Positions 34,190 through 41,586 of a stretch of DNA of 52,662 nucleotides are shown one piece after another; position 1 is the first letter of the stretch, and every line of letters starts with the position of its first letter. This DNA is from Brasilonema sp. UFV-L1. Its GTDB lineage: Bacteria; Cyanobacteriota; Cyanobacteriia; Cyanobacteriales; Nostocaceae. Where the stretch lies: positions 1 to 52,662 of the forward strand of contig NZ_QMEA01000031.1 of assembly GCF_012912105.1 (NCBI RefSeq), given 5' to 3'. Under the pieces are notes generated by a model that was not told the DNA's origin, searched no databases, and was given only the letters and a program-made list of their open reading frames with translations. The translations under genes were made by a program, and so were the position numbers.

Positions 34190-35461
34190 GTGAGCATACA
34201 AACTCTGATTTCACAAGCGACGATACCGTCTAGTCCCTTTGACACAGATAGTTTCAATCAAGTTGTCATGTCCACCTATGCGCGGTTTCCCATAGCCCTA
34301 GAACGGGGTGCTGGATGCCGTGTTTGGGATACACAAGGGCGGGAATATCTCGACTTTGTGGCGGGAATTGCAACTTGTACCTTGGGACACGCCCACCCTG
34401 CATTGGTCGAAGCAGTCACACGACAAATACAAAAGCTACACCACGTTTCTAACTTGTACTACATTCCAGAGCAGGGAGAGTTAGCAAAGTGGATAGTGCA
34501 ACATTCGTGTGCTGAACGCGTATTTTTCTGCAACTCTGGGGCAGAAGCAAATGAAGCTGCCATAAAACTAGCGCGGAAATACGCTCATACAGTGCTACAA
34601 ATTGAAAAACCAATCATCTTGACGGCAAACGACAGTTTTCATGGAAGGACTTTGGCAACAATTACCGCCACAGGTCAACCGAAGTATCACAAGAACTTTG
34701 AACCCTTGATGCCCTGTTTCCACTACGTACCTTATAACGACATTGAGGCAGTGGAAGCAGCGATTAGCGAACTCGATGAAGGTGATTACCGTGTCGCGGC
34801 AATTTTGATAGAACCATTACAAGGCGAAGGCGGTGTACGTCCAGGAGATATTGCCTACTTCCAAAAGCTGCGGCAGATTTGTGATGAAACTGGCGTTTTG
34901 CTGATTTTTGATGAAGTGCAAGTCGGGATGGGACGCAGTGGAAAATTATGGGGTTATGAGTGTCTTGGTGTTGAACCAGACATCTTCACCAGCGCCAAAG
35001 GCTTGGGTGGTGGTATCCCCATCGGGGCTATGATGTCTAAATCATTCTGCGATGTTTTTCAACCAGCAGAACATGCAAGTACTTTTGGTGGAAATCCTTT
35101 TGCCTGTGCAGTTGCTCTAACAGTCTGTCAAACTTTAGAACAGGAGAATCTTTTAGAAAACGTAGAACAGCGGGGTGAACAGTTACGAAATGGTTTGCAG
35201 GCGATCGCCGCAAAATACCCCAATCACATCACTGAAGTACGCGGCTGGGGTCTCATCAACGGTATGGTGTTGAATACACAAACCCAGCTAACAGCAGCGG
35301 ATATTGTCAAAGCTGCAATCAACGAGGGATTATTACTTGTTCCCGCTGGTCCCAAGGTTGTGCGGTTTGTACCACCCTTAATTGTGACAGAAAAAGAAGT
35401 CGAGCAGGCGTTGCAAGCTGTTGACAAGGCAATGGCGGCTGTCACCGAAAATTTGGGTTGA
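34190..35461 (+). CDS. argD: Acetylornithine aminotransferase
   Basis: A 423-residue class III PLP aminotransferase. FVAGIATCTLGHAHPALVEA is the N-terminal signature; FCNSGAEANEAAIKLARKYA binds the PLP phosphate; the PLP-stacking Asp is in LLIFDEVQVGMGRSG and the Schiff-base Lys in TSAKGLGGGIPIGA. It converts N-acetylglutamate semialdehyde to N-acetylornithine in arginine synthesis; cyanobacteria use arginine for cyanophycin too. It starts at GTG 34190 because the ATG at 34175 runs into a stop after three codons. The next in-frame ATG (34268, MSTYARFP) would cut the leader. Succinyl-lysine pathway homologues are similar, but argD is the usual function. Confidence 0.92.
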   Translation: MSIQTLISQATIPSSPFDTDSFNQVVMSTYARFPIALERGAGCRVWDTQGREYLDFVAGIATCTLGHAHPALVEAVTRQIQKLHHVSNLYYIPEQGELAKWIVQHSCAERVFFCNSGAEANEAAIKLARKYAHTVLQIEKPIILTANDSFHGRTLATITATGQPKYHKNFEPLMPCFHYVPYNDIEAVEAAISELDEGDYRVAAILIEPLQGEGGVRPGDIAYFQKLRQICDETGVLLIFDEVQVGMGRSGKLWGYECLGVEPDIFTSAKGLGGGIPIGAMMSKSFCDVFQPAEHASTFGGNPFACAVALTVCQTLEQENLLENVEQRGEQLRNGLQAIAAKYPNHITEVRGWGLINGMVLNTQTQLTAADIVKAAINEGLLLVPAGPKVVRFVPPLIVTEKEVEQALQAVDKAMAAVTENLG

Positions 35462-35466
35462 AGCCT

Positions 35467-35483
35467 CGCCCTTGTAGGGCGAC
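35467..35483 (+). terminator. Hairpin after argD
   Basis: TCGCCCT-TGT-AGGGCGA, a perfect 7-bp stem starting 5 bases after the argD stop codon and followed by CTTTAAG. A weak intrinsic terminator or stabilising hairpin. Confidence 0.5.
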
Positions 35484-35501
35484 TTTAAGTGTAAATACGG
35501 T

Positions 35502-35507
35502 ATAATA
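35502..35507 (+). promoter_or_regulatory. Consensus -10 box ahead of structured RNA
   Basis: TATAAT, 6 bases before GGCCCCGTC where the first stem of the structured element begins. No clear -35 box is seen, so the promoter call is tentative. Confidence 0.4.
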
Positions 35508-35513
35508 AGAAAG

Positions 35514-35744
35514 GCCCCGTCCGCGCATGACGGGGTTTACATCTATAAAAAAGTCAGCAAAGACATAAAAACCTACCCCCGGACTGGGGGAAAGTAGACG
35601 CCCAACACTCGAATAGACGAGGTTTAAGGAAACAACACTCTGCCAAGATCGGCGAACGGGGTGTACCGCTTAACCCAAGCAATTGGGATATACAAAGCGA
35701 AATCTTTGTAGAATCCTGCCCCTTCTAGGGACGGGAGTGTCAAA
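35514..35744 (+). ncRNA. Candidate structured RNA / IS200-IS605-type guide RNA remnant
   Basis: 231 bases without a recognised protein, but with a chain of perfect or near-perfect hairpins: CCCCGTC/GACGGGG (35516-35536), CTA-CCCCC/GGGGG-TAG (35574-35598), CTCG/CGAG (35609-35622), CCCAA-GCAA-TTGGG with a GNRA loop on the plus strand (35675-35688), TACAAAG/CTTTGTA (35692-35711) and TCCTGCCCC/GGGACGGGA (35715-35739). The final hairpin plus GTGTCAA is the style of the right end of IS200/IS605-type elements in cyanobacteria (recalled, not searched), where TCAA is a known cleavage tetranucleotide in IS608. A 59-codon frame (35550-35729) spans it, with no recognised motif. Could be a stand-alone omega RNA (TnpB or IscB type), or another structured RNA. 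Confidence 0.45.
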
Positions 35745-35816
35745 AAAGAATGAAGATAGAAGAAACAAGAGAGAAGAATTTATTTTTTCTTCTTTCTTTT
35801 CTGGAAAGAATGAAGC

Positions 35817-36821
35817 ATGAAGAGCATTTCTGAGCAAGATATCATCACACTTGTTGACCTATGGGGGTTTCTGGGTGCTGCAACACTTCAGCCAACAAAC
35901 CACGGTGTCAGTAACAGTACTTACTTTGTTGATGCTCAAGCAGGTCAGTTTATCTTGAAGCTTTATGGAGATTCCACTGCTACTGAACAAATACAATACG
36001 AGCATTCAATTCTGGCGTATCTGCAAGTCTGTGATTTATCGTTTGCTGTTCCTGCTCCCGTGCCAATTAACTCAGGAGAAACACTACTTTCAATAGACAA
36101 AAACGATACAGTATTACGAGTTGCTCTGTTTCCCCGACTCCCCGGTCAATCTGCGAACCGAGAAAATCTGAATCATGCACGCGCAGCTGGACAGGCACTG
36201 GGAGAAATGCATTGCGCCCTTGCCAGATTCGATCCCAAAGGCAAATTGGCTCAGTTACCTGCGTGGGGAGATCTATACCACATTCATCCCTTGGTGAAAG
36301 ATCCACTGGAAGTGCCACAATTGTTGGGGTTGAATTCAAATCAGCAAGCGCGCCTGATCAAAACACTGACAGAAGTCCTGATAGCCAAGCCTCAACTGTA
36401 CGCCACACTACCAGTTCAAACTACTCACGCCGATTTCTTATGTCCGAATATTTTACTCAAGGATAACCAAGTTGTTGGTGTTTTGGACTTCGAGTTTGCA
36501 ACAAGGGATTTGCGGTTGATGGACTACATTTGTGGTCTTGACCACTTCTCCATATATCCAAGGAAGGAAGCGCCACGTTGGGAGTGGGTGGAAGCTTTCA
36601 GCGCTGGGTATGCCAAATATATTTCACTGACACAGCAAGAAACAGAAGCGATTGCAATGGCTTGGCGTTTGCAACGGGCAAGCTGTATTGTCTATTGGAC
36701 GGGGTGGTTTTATGAAGGAAAGGTAACCCATCAAAGCGTGGTAGATGCTGTTGTTGAAACAATACTGCTTGAAGAATGGCTAGAGGACAACGCTACCAAA
36801 ATAGTAAATTACTTAAAATAA
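35817..36821 (+). CDS. Aminoglycoside phosphotransferase-fold kinase (homoserine kinase type II-like)
   Basis: A 334-residue APH/choline-kinase-fold protein. Catalytic motif HADFLCPNILLKDNQVVGVL (Brenner motif HxDxxxxN) and the metal-binding Asp in GVLDFEFATRDLRLMDYIC are both present, so it is likely an active small-molecule kinase. N-terminal NHGVSNSTYFVDAQAGQFIL is the glycine-rich ATP-binding part. Homologues phosphorylate homoserine, choline or unknown metabolites; substrate here is not determinable. There are no operon partners: the structured RNA is upstream and a convergent Uma2 gene downstream (51-bp gap). Confidence 0.8.
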   Translation: MKSISEQDIITLVDLWGFLGAATLQPTNHGVSNSTYFVDAQAGQFILKLYGDSTATEQIQYEHSILAYLQVCDLSFAVPAPVPINSGETLLSIDKNDTVLRVALFPRLPGQSANRENLNHARAAGQALGEMHCALARFDPKGKLAQLPAWGDLYHIHPLVKDPLEVPQLLGLNSNQQARLIKTLTEVLIAKPQLYATLPVQTTHADFLCPNILLKDNQVVGVLDFEFATRDLRLMDYICGLDHFSIYPRKEAPRWEWVEAFSAGYAKYISLTQQETEAIAMAWRLQRASCIVYWTGWFYEGKVTHQSVVDAVVETILLEEWLEDNATKIVNYLK

Positions 36822-36872
36822 CTTAATGCGTCCGCCATTCTTTGCAGCTTTCTACCTACTTCTCTGATAAAA

Positions 36873-37487
36873 TCACGCCAGAAAAACTTGTTCTGCAGTT
36901 AATACCATTTCAGGAAAAGTCCGCGACACAATAATGTCATTTCCGCGAAAAGCAGTAGACTGATAAATCCCATTCTCATCAAGCAAGTAAACAAATACCG
37001 TTGGTACTTTTGGATTTCCCAGATAATTACGACTACCCAACGCCAAATAATCCACAATCCAGTATTCAGGAATACCCAAACGCTGATACTCATCCAGCTT
37101 GTCGATATAATCATCCTCCCAATTAGTAGAAATGATTTCTACCGCCATTTGTAGAGGTTCAAGCAATGCTGAGTACGCAGCGCGGTTAGTTGACCAGATT
37201 GTTTTATCTACTACACTGACATCCGGCTGACGACCCTGTTCTTTACCTTCAGCCGTTTGCGTCCTAATCATAATTCTGCCAGAAACTCTGTAATTTAGTT
37301 GCAGACGTTTCACTTGATCATTAAGGGCGTCGGCAATAAAATCTGCGATATCATCATGTTGTCGGGTCGCTAATATCCTCACAATCTCTCCATTTACCAG
37401 CTCGTATCGACCATCTTCATCTGGTAACTGTTCAATAAACTGCTCAAAAGTTAGCTTTTGATTTGTGGTGATTAATACTGTAGACAT
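36873..37487 (-). CDS. Uma2-family (DUF820) putative endonuclease
   Basis: About 204 residues from ATG 37487, preferred because a GAGGGAG site precedes it; an in-frame ATG at 37502 overlaps the cca stop by 4 bp (ATGA) and is the alternative. The PD-(D/E)XK-like core is seen in DGRYELVNGEIVRI, RQPDVSVVDK and MAVEIISTNWEDDYIDKLDE followed by YQRLGIPEYWIVD. This large cyanobacterial family is often linked to mobile DNA, but its function is not established. It sits directly after the CCA-adding enzyme gene and is probably cotranscribed with it. Confidence 0.85.
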   Translation of the reverse strand: MSTVLITTNQKLTFEQFIEQLPDEDGRYELVNGEIVRILATRQHDDIADFIADALNDQVKRLQLNYRVSGRIMIRTQTAEGKEQGRQPDVSVVDKTIWSTNRAAYSALLEPLQMAVEIISTNWEDDYIDKLDEYQRLGIPEYWIVDYLALGSRNYLGNPKVPTVFVYLLDENGIYQSTAFRGNDIIVSRTFPEMVLTAEQVFLA

Positions 37488-37498
37488 TGGGAACTCCC

Positions 37499-38788
37499 TC
37501 ATTTATCTGCCGTGGGATTGTCAACTAACAACCTAGCAGCAAACTCTATTGCTTGTTCTGCTGTGGAAACCTTGCTCTCAATCTGCGCCACGGCAATTTC
37601 TGTGAGGAGTTTGCCGACTAGTGGCGAAGCAGGAATGTTCAGTGCTAACATTATATCTCTGCCACTCACTAACGGTGTGGGATGAGCTACCAGGTCATCA
37701 GGGTTAAGATAGCGGGTGATGAAAGGTGCGTAAATGCGTAGGAGATCTGAGTCAGATATCACTTGTGCTGATGTTCCATACGCTACTGCCAAAACAGCGA
37801 TCGCTGGAAAAACAAAACCCGCTTCTTGAAAGAAAAAATATTGTTCTCGTAAAGACATCACAGGTTCTTTGAATTGTGGTAGCAGCCTTAAAGCGGTAGT
37901 CACAGCTTTAATCTCAGCACGACTATAAGTGAGTTGCGTCAATTGTGTTTCTGCTGTTTCTGGTTCTGGGTTGACAAGACAAGCAAGTTTTGCAATACCC
38001 AACCAAGTGGTTTTGACTGTATCTCGTATGTATTGGGCAAGTTCTACCCCAAGTTGCTGCCAAATTTCGCCAAGTTGAGAAGCAGCTTTGTCAAGCACTG
38101 GCAATAAAATTACACTTTCTTTTGTCGCGTCTTTAAAGAAAGGGACAAGTAAGCCATCTTCCCAAGCTTTTACAATCCAAGGAGTTCCTTGAGCATTAGC
38201 CAGCATATAACTCAATTCTGTGCGCACTCTTTCAGGGGCAACTTTTATGATGTGTGATGCTAAAGAGCGAATTGCAGTCTGGGTATCTAGCTCAATCGTA
38301 AAACCAAGTTGTGCTGCTTGACGATATGCCCGCATCAACCGCAATGGATCGTCTTCCAAGTTAGCGGGTGATATCATTCGCAAAACACGCTGTTGCAAGT
38401 CAACATATCCTTGCAAGGGATCAATGATTTCTTGAGTGTGAGGATTATATGCGATCGCATTCACTGTGAAATCTCGCCTGTGCAAGTCAGTTTCTAGGCG
38501 ATCGCCTTCTTGTTGAGCAAAATCTACTGTCGCGTCAGGAAACACAACACGAGCAATTTCTCTTTGTGGATCTAACAAAACAAAGCCTGCTGTGTAGTGT
38601 GTTGCTATTTTGCGGGCTACTTGTACAGCGTCAGATGATAAAACAAAATCCAGATCCAGATATTCGCGAGTCCTTTCCAAAATAGCATCTCGCACAGCAC
38701 CACCCACCATGTAAGCTCTTTGTGGCAAGAATTCCAAACTAAATGGCCAATTTTCTGGTGACAGCAGAGAAGGAACTGAACCGTTCAT
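37499..38788 (-). CDS. cca: CCA tRNA nucleotidyltransferase
   Basis: A 429-residue class II nucleotidyltransferase. Nucleotide-binding head: YMVGGAVRDAILERTREYLD, with catalytic Asp pair in LDLDFVLS; then HRRDFTVNAIAY and the tRNA/nucleotide-selection neck LEDDPLRLMRAYRQAAQLGF and APERVRTELSYML. It adds or repairs the 3' CCA end of tRNAs. Some bacteria split CC- and A-adding activities between two such enzymes; this sequence alone does not tell which. The C-terminal 200 residues are helical. It is upstream of, and touching, the Uma2 gene. Confidence 0.9.
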   Translation of the reverse strand: MNGSVPSLLSPENWPFSLEFLPQRAYMVGGAVRDAILERTREYLDLDFVLSSDAVQVARKIATHYTAGFVLLDPQREIARVVFPDATVDFAQQEGDRLETDLHRRDFTVNAIAYNPHTQEIIDPLQGYVDLQQRVLRMISPANLEDDPLRLMRAYRQAAQLGFTIELDTQTAIRSLASHIIKVAPERVRTELSYMLANAQGTPWIVKAWEDGLLVPFFKDATKESVILLPVLDKAASQLGEIWQQLGVELAQYIRDTVKTTWLGIAKLACLVNPEPETAETQLTQLTYSRAEIKAVTTALRLLPQFKEPVMSLREQYFFFQEAGFVFPAIAVLAVAYGTSAQVISDSDLLRIYAPFITRYLNPDDLVAHPTPLVSGRDIMLALNIPASPLVGKLLTEIAVAQIESKVSTAEQAIEFAARLLVDNPTADK

Positions 38789-38874
38789 CGTAATAAAAAT
38801 AAACCCAGCGATTAGTGAATAACAATGGCGCTTAAGCTAGATTATCAATAAAGGTCCCCGGAGTTGGTTTCATT

Positions 38875-39123
38875 ATGTGTGTATGTGTAAATTGCCACTA
38901 TGTAGACCGCTGTATCACCTACCATGCGGTAGAAACGCAGCACCAACAACCCCACTTGACCGAAACGCCAAATTTTGAGCCGAATGAACCTTCCATAAAT
39001 GTCAACATCCGTACACGCGAAGATGTGATTGAAATGGAATGGGATGTCGTGGGGTGTCTTAGCTTTAAGCGCGAAATGGGTAAGTGGTCGAAGTTGCGTC
39101 CTGGTGAGTTAGTACCCACTTGA
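38875..39123 (+). CDS. ycf34: Ycf34 family protein (photosynthesis-related, Cys-rich)
   Basis: An 82-residue small protein that matches the plastid/cyanobacterial Ycf34 family almost from end to end: MCVCVNCHYVDRCITYHAVE at the start, INVNIRTREDVIEMEWDVVG and the terminal KWSKLRPGELVPT. Four N-terminal Cys (2, 4, 7 and 13) plus one in DVVGCLSF are suited to an iron-sulfur cluster; published work on the Synechocystis protein supports Fe-S binding and a role in photosynthetic electron transport. A GGAG site lies about 10 bases before the ATG. It is divergent from cca. Confidence 0.93.
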   Translation: MCVCVNCHYVDRCITYHAVETQHQQPHLTETPNFEPNEPSINVNIRTREDVIEMEWDVVGCLSFKREMGKWSKLRPGELVPT

Positions 39124-39745
39124 TGAGCAATTGTGTTGTGTGTGTTCAACGCGGCTACTGCTGTTTGGTGTGGTAGTCGTTTCTATTTGTGTGATTGAAT
39201 AAAGAACAAGAAATGCTTTTGGTAGATGAAAAAGTTGCGAGTTTACGGATTGCATTCCTTAAACGTTTATAGAAAAACTGGTAGGCATATAGGCATAAAC
39301 TGATAGATGGTGCGTGACAACATTACAACAAGCATAACGCATCACAATTGTTTATTTTCTCAAAATCCTGCTATCTTTGATGAATCCGACAGTAGAACAG
39401 TTACAGCAATTGTACAGAATATGCCAAAGTCTAACTCAGATGTATATACCTATATACTTAATCACTCTCGACAAGAGAACTAAAGGGAGCATCCCAATTT
39501 TGCAAAAACATGCTTGTCATTGCGAACAAAGCGAAGCGGAGTGAAGCAATCGCAAACTTTTGAGATTGCTTCGCTTCACTCTGTTCCGCTGCCCTCTGGG
39601 CACGCTGCGCTAACGCAATGACAGCTAATCATTTGAATTTGATATAACTTGCACATTTGGGATGCTCCCGAACTAAAGATATATTTATATTGGCAGGTAA
39701 TGAGTTAGAGGTAACTATTACCTCAAAAGGTAACGTGAGCTACTT
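39124..39745. other. Intergenic region containing one MITE
   Basis: No gene is seen in 622 bp between ycf34 and the DUF6887-like gene. Besides the MITE at 39477-39677, the region is AT-rich spacer, with promoter elements for the small downstream gene expected near 39680-39740. Confidence 0.4.
39477..39677. mobile_element. 185-bp MITE with 8-bp target duplication and nested repeat
   Basis: Element 39485-39669 has ends GGGAGCATCCCAA and TTGGGATGCTCCC (13-bp perfect inverted repeat, continuing imperfectly to about 24 bp through TTTTGCAA versus ATGTGCAA). It is flanked by GAACTAAA at 39477-39484 and 39670-39677, an exact 8-bp duplication. Inside it is a second inverted pair, TGTCATTGCG at 39516 and CGCAATGACA at 39614, enclosing GC-rich repeat (AAGCGAAGCGGAGTGAAGCA). 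No coding capacity. Confidence 0.88.
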
Positions 39746-39928
39746 ATGACTAAACCGAACTTTGAAGCAATGAGCAGACAACAGCTAAGAGAGTACATCT
39801 TGATTCATCGAGATGACGACGATGCTATACACGCGATGGTGCTTCTAATACAAAAAGAGGGTAAAACACTCAACTCAATAGAGGAACTTGAACAAATAAT
39901 TCATGAAAGACGCCAACAGCATCAATAA
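39746..39928 (+). CDS. Small DUF6887-like protein
   Basis: A 60-residue acidic soluble protein, MTKPNFEAMSRQQLREYILI then HRDDDDAIHAMV. The opening pattern (PNFxAMSxxxLRxYxLxHRxDDxA) is that of the small cyanobacterial proteins assigned to DUF6887, of unknown function and often paired with DUF6888; no such partner is visible here. The C-terminus EELEQIIHERRQQHQ is likely helical. It sits between two MITEs. Confidence 0.65.
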   Translation: MTKPNFEAMSRQQLREYILIHRDDDDAIHAMVLLIQKEGKTLNSIEELEQIIHERRQQHQ

Positions 39929-39930
39929 AC

Positions 39931-40059
39931 TAAGTGGGTGGACAAAATTAAACTCATGGTGGGCATTGCATATTAAAAGCTTGTAACCTTTGCAGAGGAA
40001 CTGTTTTAGGCAATGCCCACCCTACTGGTATGTTTCATTTATTTATGTCCATCTACTTA
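39931..40059. mobile_element. Short MITE flanked by TA, with nested inverted repeat
   Basis: TA-AGTGGGTGGACAAAATTAA at the left and, read on the other strand, TA-AGTAGATGGACATAAATAA at the right form imperfect terminal repeats flanked by TA dinucleotides, the style of IS630/mariner-type non-autonomous elements. Inside, GGTGGGCATTGC (39958-39969) and GCAATGCCCACC (40010-40021) form a perfect 12-bp inverted pair. Confidence 0.6.
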
Positions 40060-40147
40060 AAAAGTTGCATCAATAGGAAGCATAATCACTTAATAGAAAG
40101 AGAAAAAAGCACCTATCTTATTTTTTTAACTACTATTTGAAAAAGTT

Positions 40148-40855
40148 TTGACCACTGAATTGAAACATCTCCAACCAACAAAATACGGACTAGCACTCCA
40201 TACCACAACTCGTGAATTAGGTTTGGCAATAAGCAATTTTACAGGAGATACACGTTCTGATGTTTGGTATTTGGAGCGTGAGTTATCTAGTCATTTGCAT
40301 CAATATTTAATTGAGTTTATCCAACCCCAAACTTGGACAGACTTGGCATTTATTGCCGTAGCAAAGGGACCAGGAGGTTTTACTGGAACTCGTATTGGGG
40401 TTGTGACTGCGCGTACTTTAGGGCAACAGTTAGACATTCCTGTCTTTGCCATTTCTACTTTAGCAGCGTTAGCTTGGTCGCAAGTTTTTCAGACTTCTTT
40501 TGTGTCAACAGAAAAGGGACTGAGGATCAAATCAGAAACAGCTATAGCCGTGCAAATGCCTGCCCAACGCGGTCAAGTTTTCGGTGCTATTTACCAACCC
40601 ACGCCAGACAATTCTGAACTCAATATTTTATTACCAGATACTGTGATGACATCACAAACATGGCAGGAAAAATTGGCTAGCTGGAATACAGATTATCAAC
40701 TGATTTCAGCAGAATCTGGATTAGCAGCTACAGTAACAAGTGTGTTGCAACTGGCATACATAGACTGGCAAAAAGGACAACGTCCTAACTGGTCAGAAGC
40801 TTTACCATTTTACGGACAGCATCCTGTGGAGACTACAACGCAGTTCACAACCTAG
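40148..40855 (+). CDS. tsaB: tRNA threonylcarbamoyladenosine biosynthesis protein TsaB
   Basis: A 235-residue ASKHA-fold protein starting at TTG 40148. N-terminal YGLALHTTTRELGLAISNF and the hallmark FIAVAKGPGGFTGTRIGVVT (residues about 68-87) with TARTLGQQLDIPVFAISTLA identify TsaB. It supports TsaD in forming the t6A modification at position 37 of tRNAs that read ANN codons. The TTG start gives the N-terminus usual for Nostocales copies; no better codon lies upstream. It is followed by two tandem hairpins. Confidence 0.88.
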   Translation: MTTELKHLQPTKYGLALHTTTRELGLAISNFTGDTRSDVWYLERELSSHLHQYLIEFIQPQTWTDLAFIAVAKGPGGFTGTRIGVVTARTLGQQLDIPVFAISTLAALAWSQVFQTSFVSTEKGLRIKSETAIAVQMPAQRGQVFGAIYQPTPDNSELNILLPDTVMTSQTWQEKLASWNTDYQLISAESGLAATVTSVLQLAYIDWQKGQRPNWSEALPFYGQHPVETTTQFTT

Positions 40856-40970
40856 AGCTTTTAGGTGTACTGCCATCTACTTTTCCTTTAATGTACCGTT
40901 TTTAAGTTACACAATGTGTGCATTAGTTGCAACAAAAGCGAATTGGAACTTGTTACTCTTAATAAAAGCC

Positions 40971-40996
40971 AAACCCGTCAGACATCTGACGGGTTT
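40971..40996 (+). terminator. Perfect GC-rich hairpin after tsaB
   Basis: AAACCCGTCAGA-CA-TCTGACGGGTTT, a 12-bp perfect inverted repeat, followed by CTTGG. It lies 115 bp after the tsaB stop. The A-run before and T-run after make it a bidirectional terminator candidate. Confidence 0.65.
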
Positions 40997-41041
40997 CTTG
41001 GTATTGGGAGTGATTGCATAGCTTGCGCTATTTTGTCGTGT

Positions 41042-41088
41042 AGCAGCCTGAGAGAATCATTCTCTTCTCTCAGGCTGCTGATTTTTTT
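41042..41088 (+). terminator. Strong intrinsic terminator overlapping the 3' end of an RHH gene
   Basis: AGCAGCCTGAGAGAA (41042-41056) pairs with TTCTCTCAGGCTGCT (41065-41079), then GATTTTTTT. A textbook Rho-independent terminator for plus-strand transcripts. Its right arm encodes the last residues and stop codon of the minus-strand RHH gene. Confidence 0.8.
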
Positions 41089-41324
41089 GTGACTTCATCT
41101 TCCAAAACGGCAACTTTCTTCTTGAGATGCTCCAAATCCGCGTATATTTGAGCTAAATCGGGAATCTGTTGCGGCTCTTTAGCAAGGTAGTCCTTTACCC
41201 AATTAAGAACAACTTCAGAAGCGTTTTTCCCTTCGGCGTCAACTCTCGCCATAAACGCATCTTTTGTTTGCTTGTCTATCCTGACCACAAGTCGGTCATC
41301 TTTTGAGAGTTCTTGCTTTGTCAT
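41070..41324 (-). CDS. Ribbon-helix-helix protein with C-terminal coiled coil
   Basis: An 84-residue protein: strand DDRLVVRIDKQTKDAFMARV and helix, then GKNASEVVLNWVKDYLAKEP (second helix), the RHH/Arc layout, followed by a Leu-heptad helix LAQIYADLEHLKKKVAVLED for oligomerisation. Likely a DNA-binding repressor. Unlike the two other RHH genes in the window it has no tnpB beside it. A perfect 14-bp inverted repeat lies 53 bp upstream of its start codon and is the natural operator candidate. Confidence 0.75.
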   Translation of the reverse strand: MTKQELSKDDRLVVRIDKQTKDAFMARVDAEGKNASEVVLNWVKDYLAKEPQQIPDLAQIYADLEHLKKKVAVLEDEVTKKSAA

Positions 41325-41376
41325 ACAACATCATCCAATACCCTTTAGCTTATTTTGTCCGATTTTTAGCGGATTT

Positions 41377-41416
41377 GGTACAACACTGTTGAAACTTGTT
41401 TTAACAGTGTTGTACC
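41377..41416. promoter_or_regulatory. Perfect 14-bp inverted repeat upstream of RHH gene
   Basis: GGTACAACACTGTT (41377-41390), a 12-base spacer, AACAGTGTTGTACC (41403-41416). It lies in the promoter region of the RHH gene at 41070-41324. It may be an operator or a transposon relic. Confidence 0.5.
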
Positions 41417-41419
41417 ATT

Positions 41420-41570
41420 GTGGTAACAGACAAAACAAAGAGCGATTGCCTACGGCAGAGCTAGCCCCTAAGGGGGCGCTAGGCAAATGCTTAACGCCCT
41501 CTCGCCAAAGCAGTGCAATAGCCCTTTGGGCGGCTCCCTTCGGGAGCATCGTTTTGTAAACCCCGATATT
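41420..41570. repeat. Cluster of GC-rich short palindromic repeats
   Basis: Pieces such as GCGATTGCCTACGGC, GCTAGCCCCTAAGGGGGCGC and GGCTCCCTTCGGGAGC, all small dyads typical of dispersed repeats in Nostocales. No reading frame is supported here. Confidence 0.5.
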
Positions 41571-41586
41571 GGGAGATAAAATAACG

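Noticed and set aside
35514-35744. 6S RNA, tmRNA, RNase P RNA or SRP RNA as identity of the structured element
   Set aside because: None of the conserved end sequences or core motifs of these RNAs can be recognised; the terminal hairpin plus TCAA fits a transposon-type RNA better.
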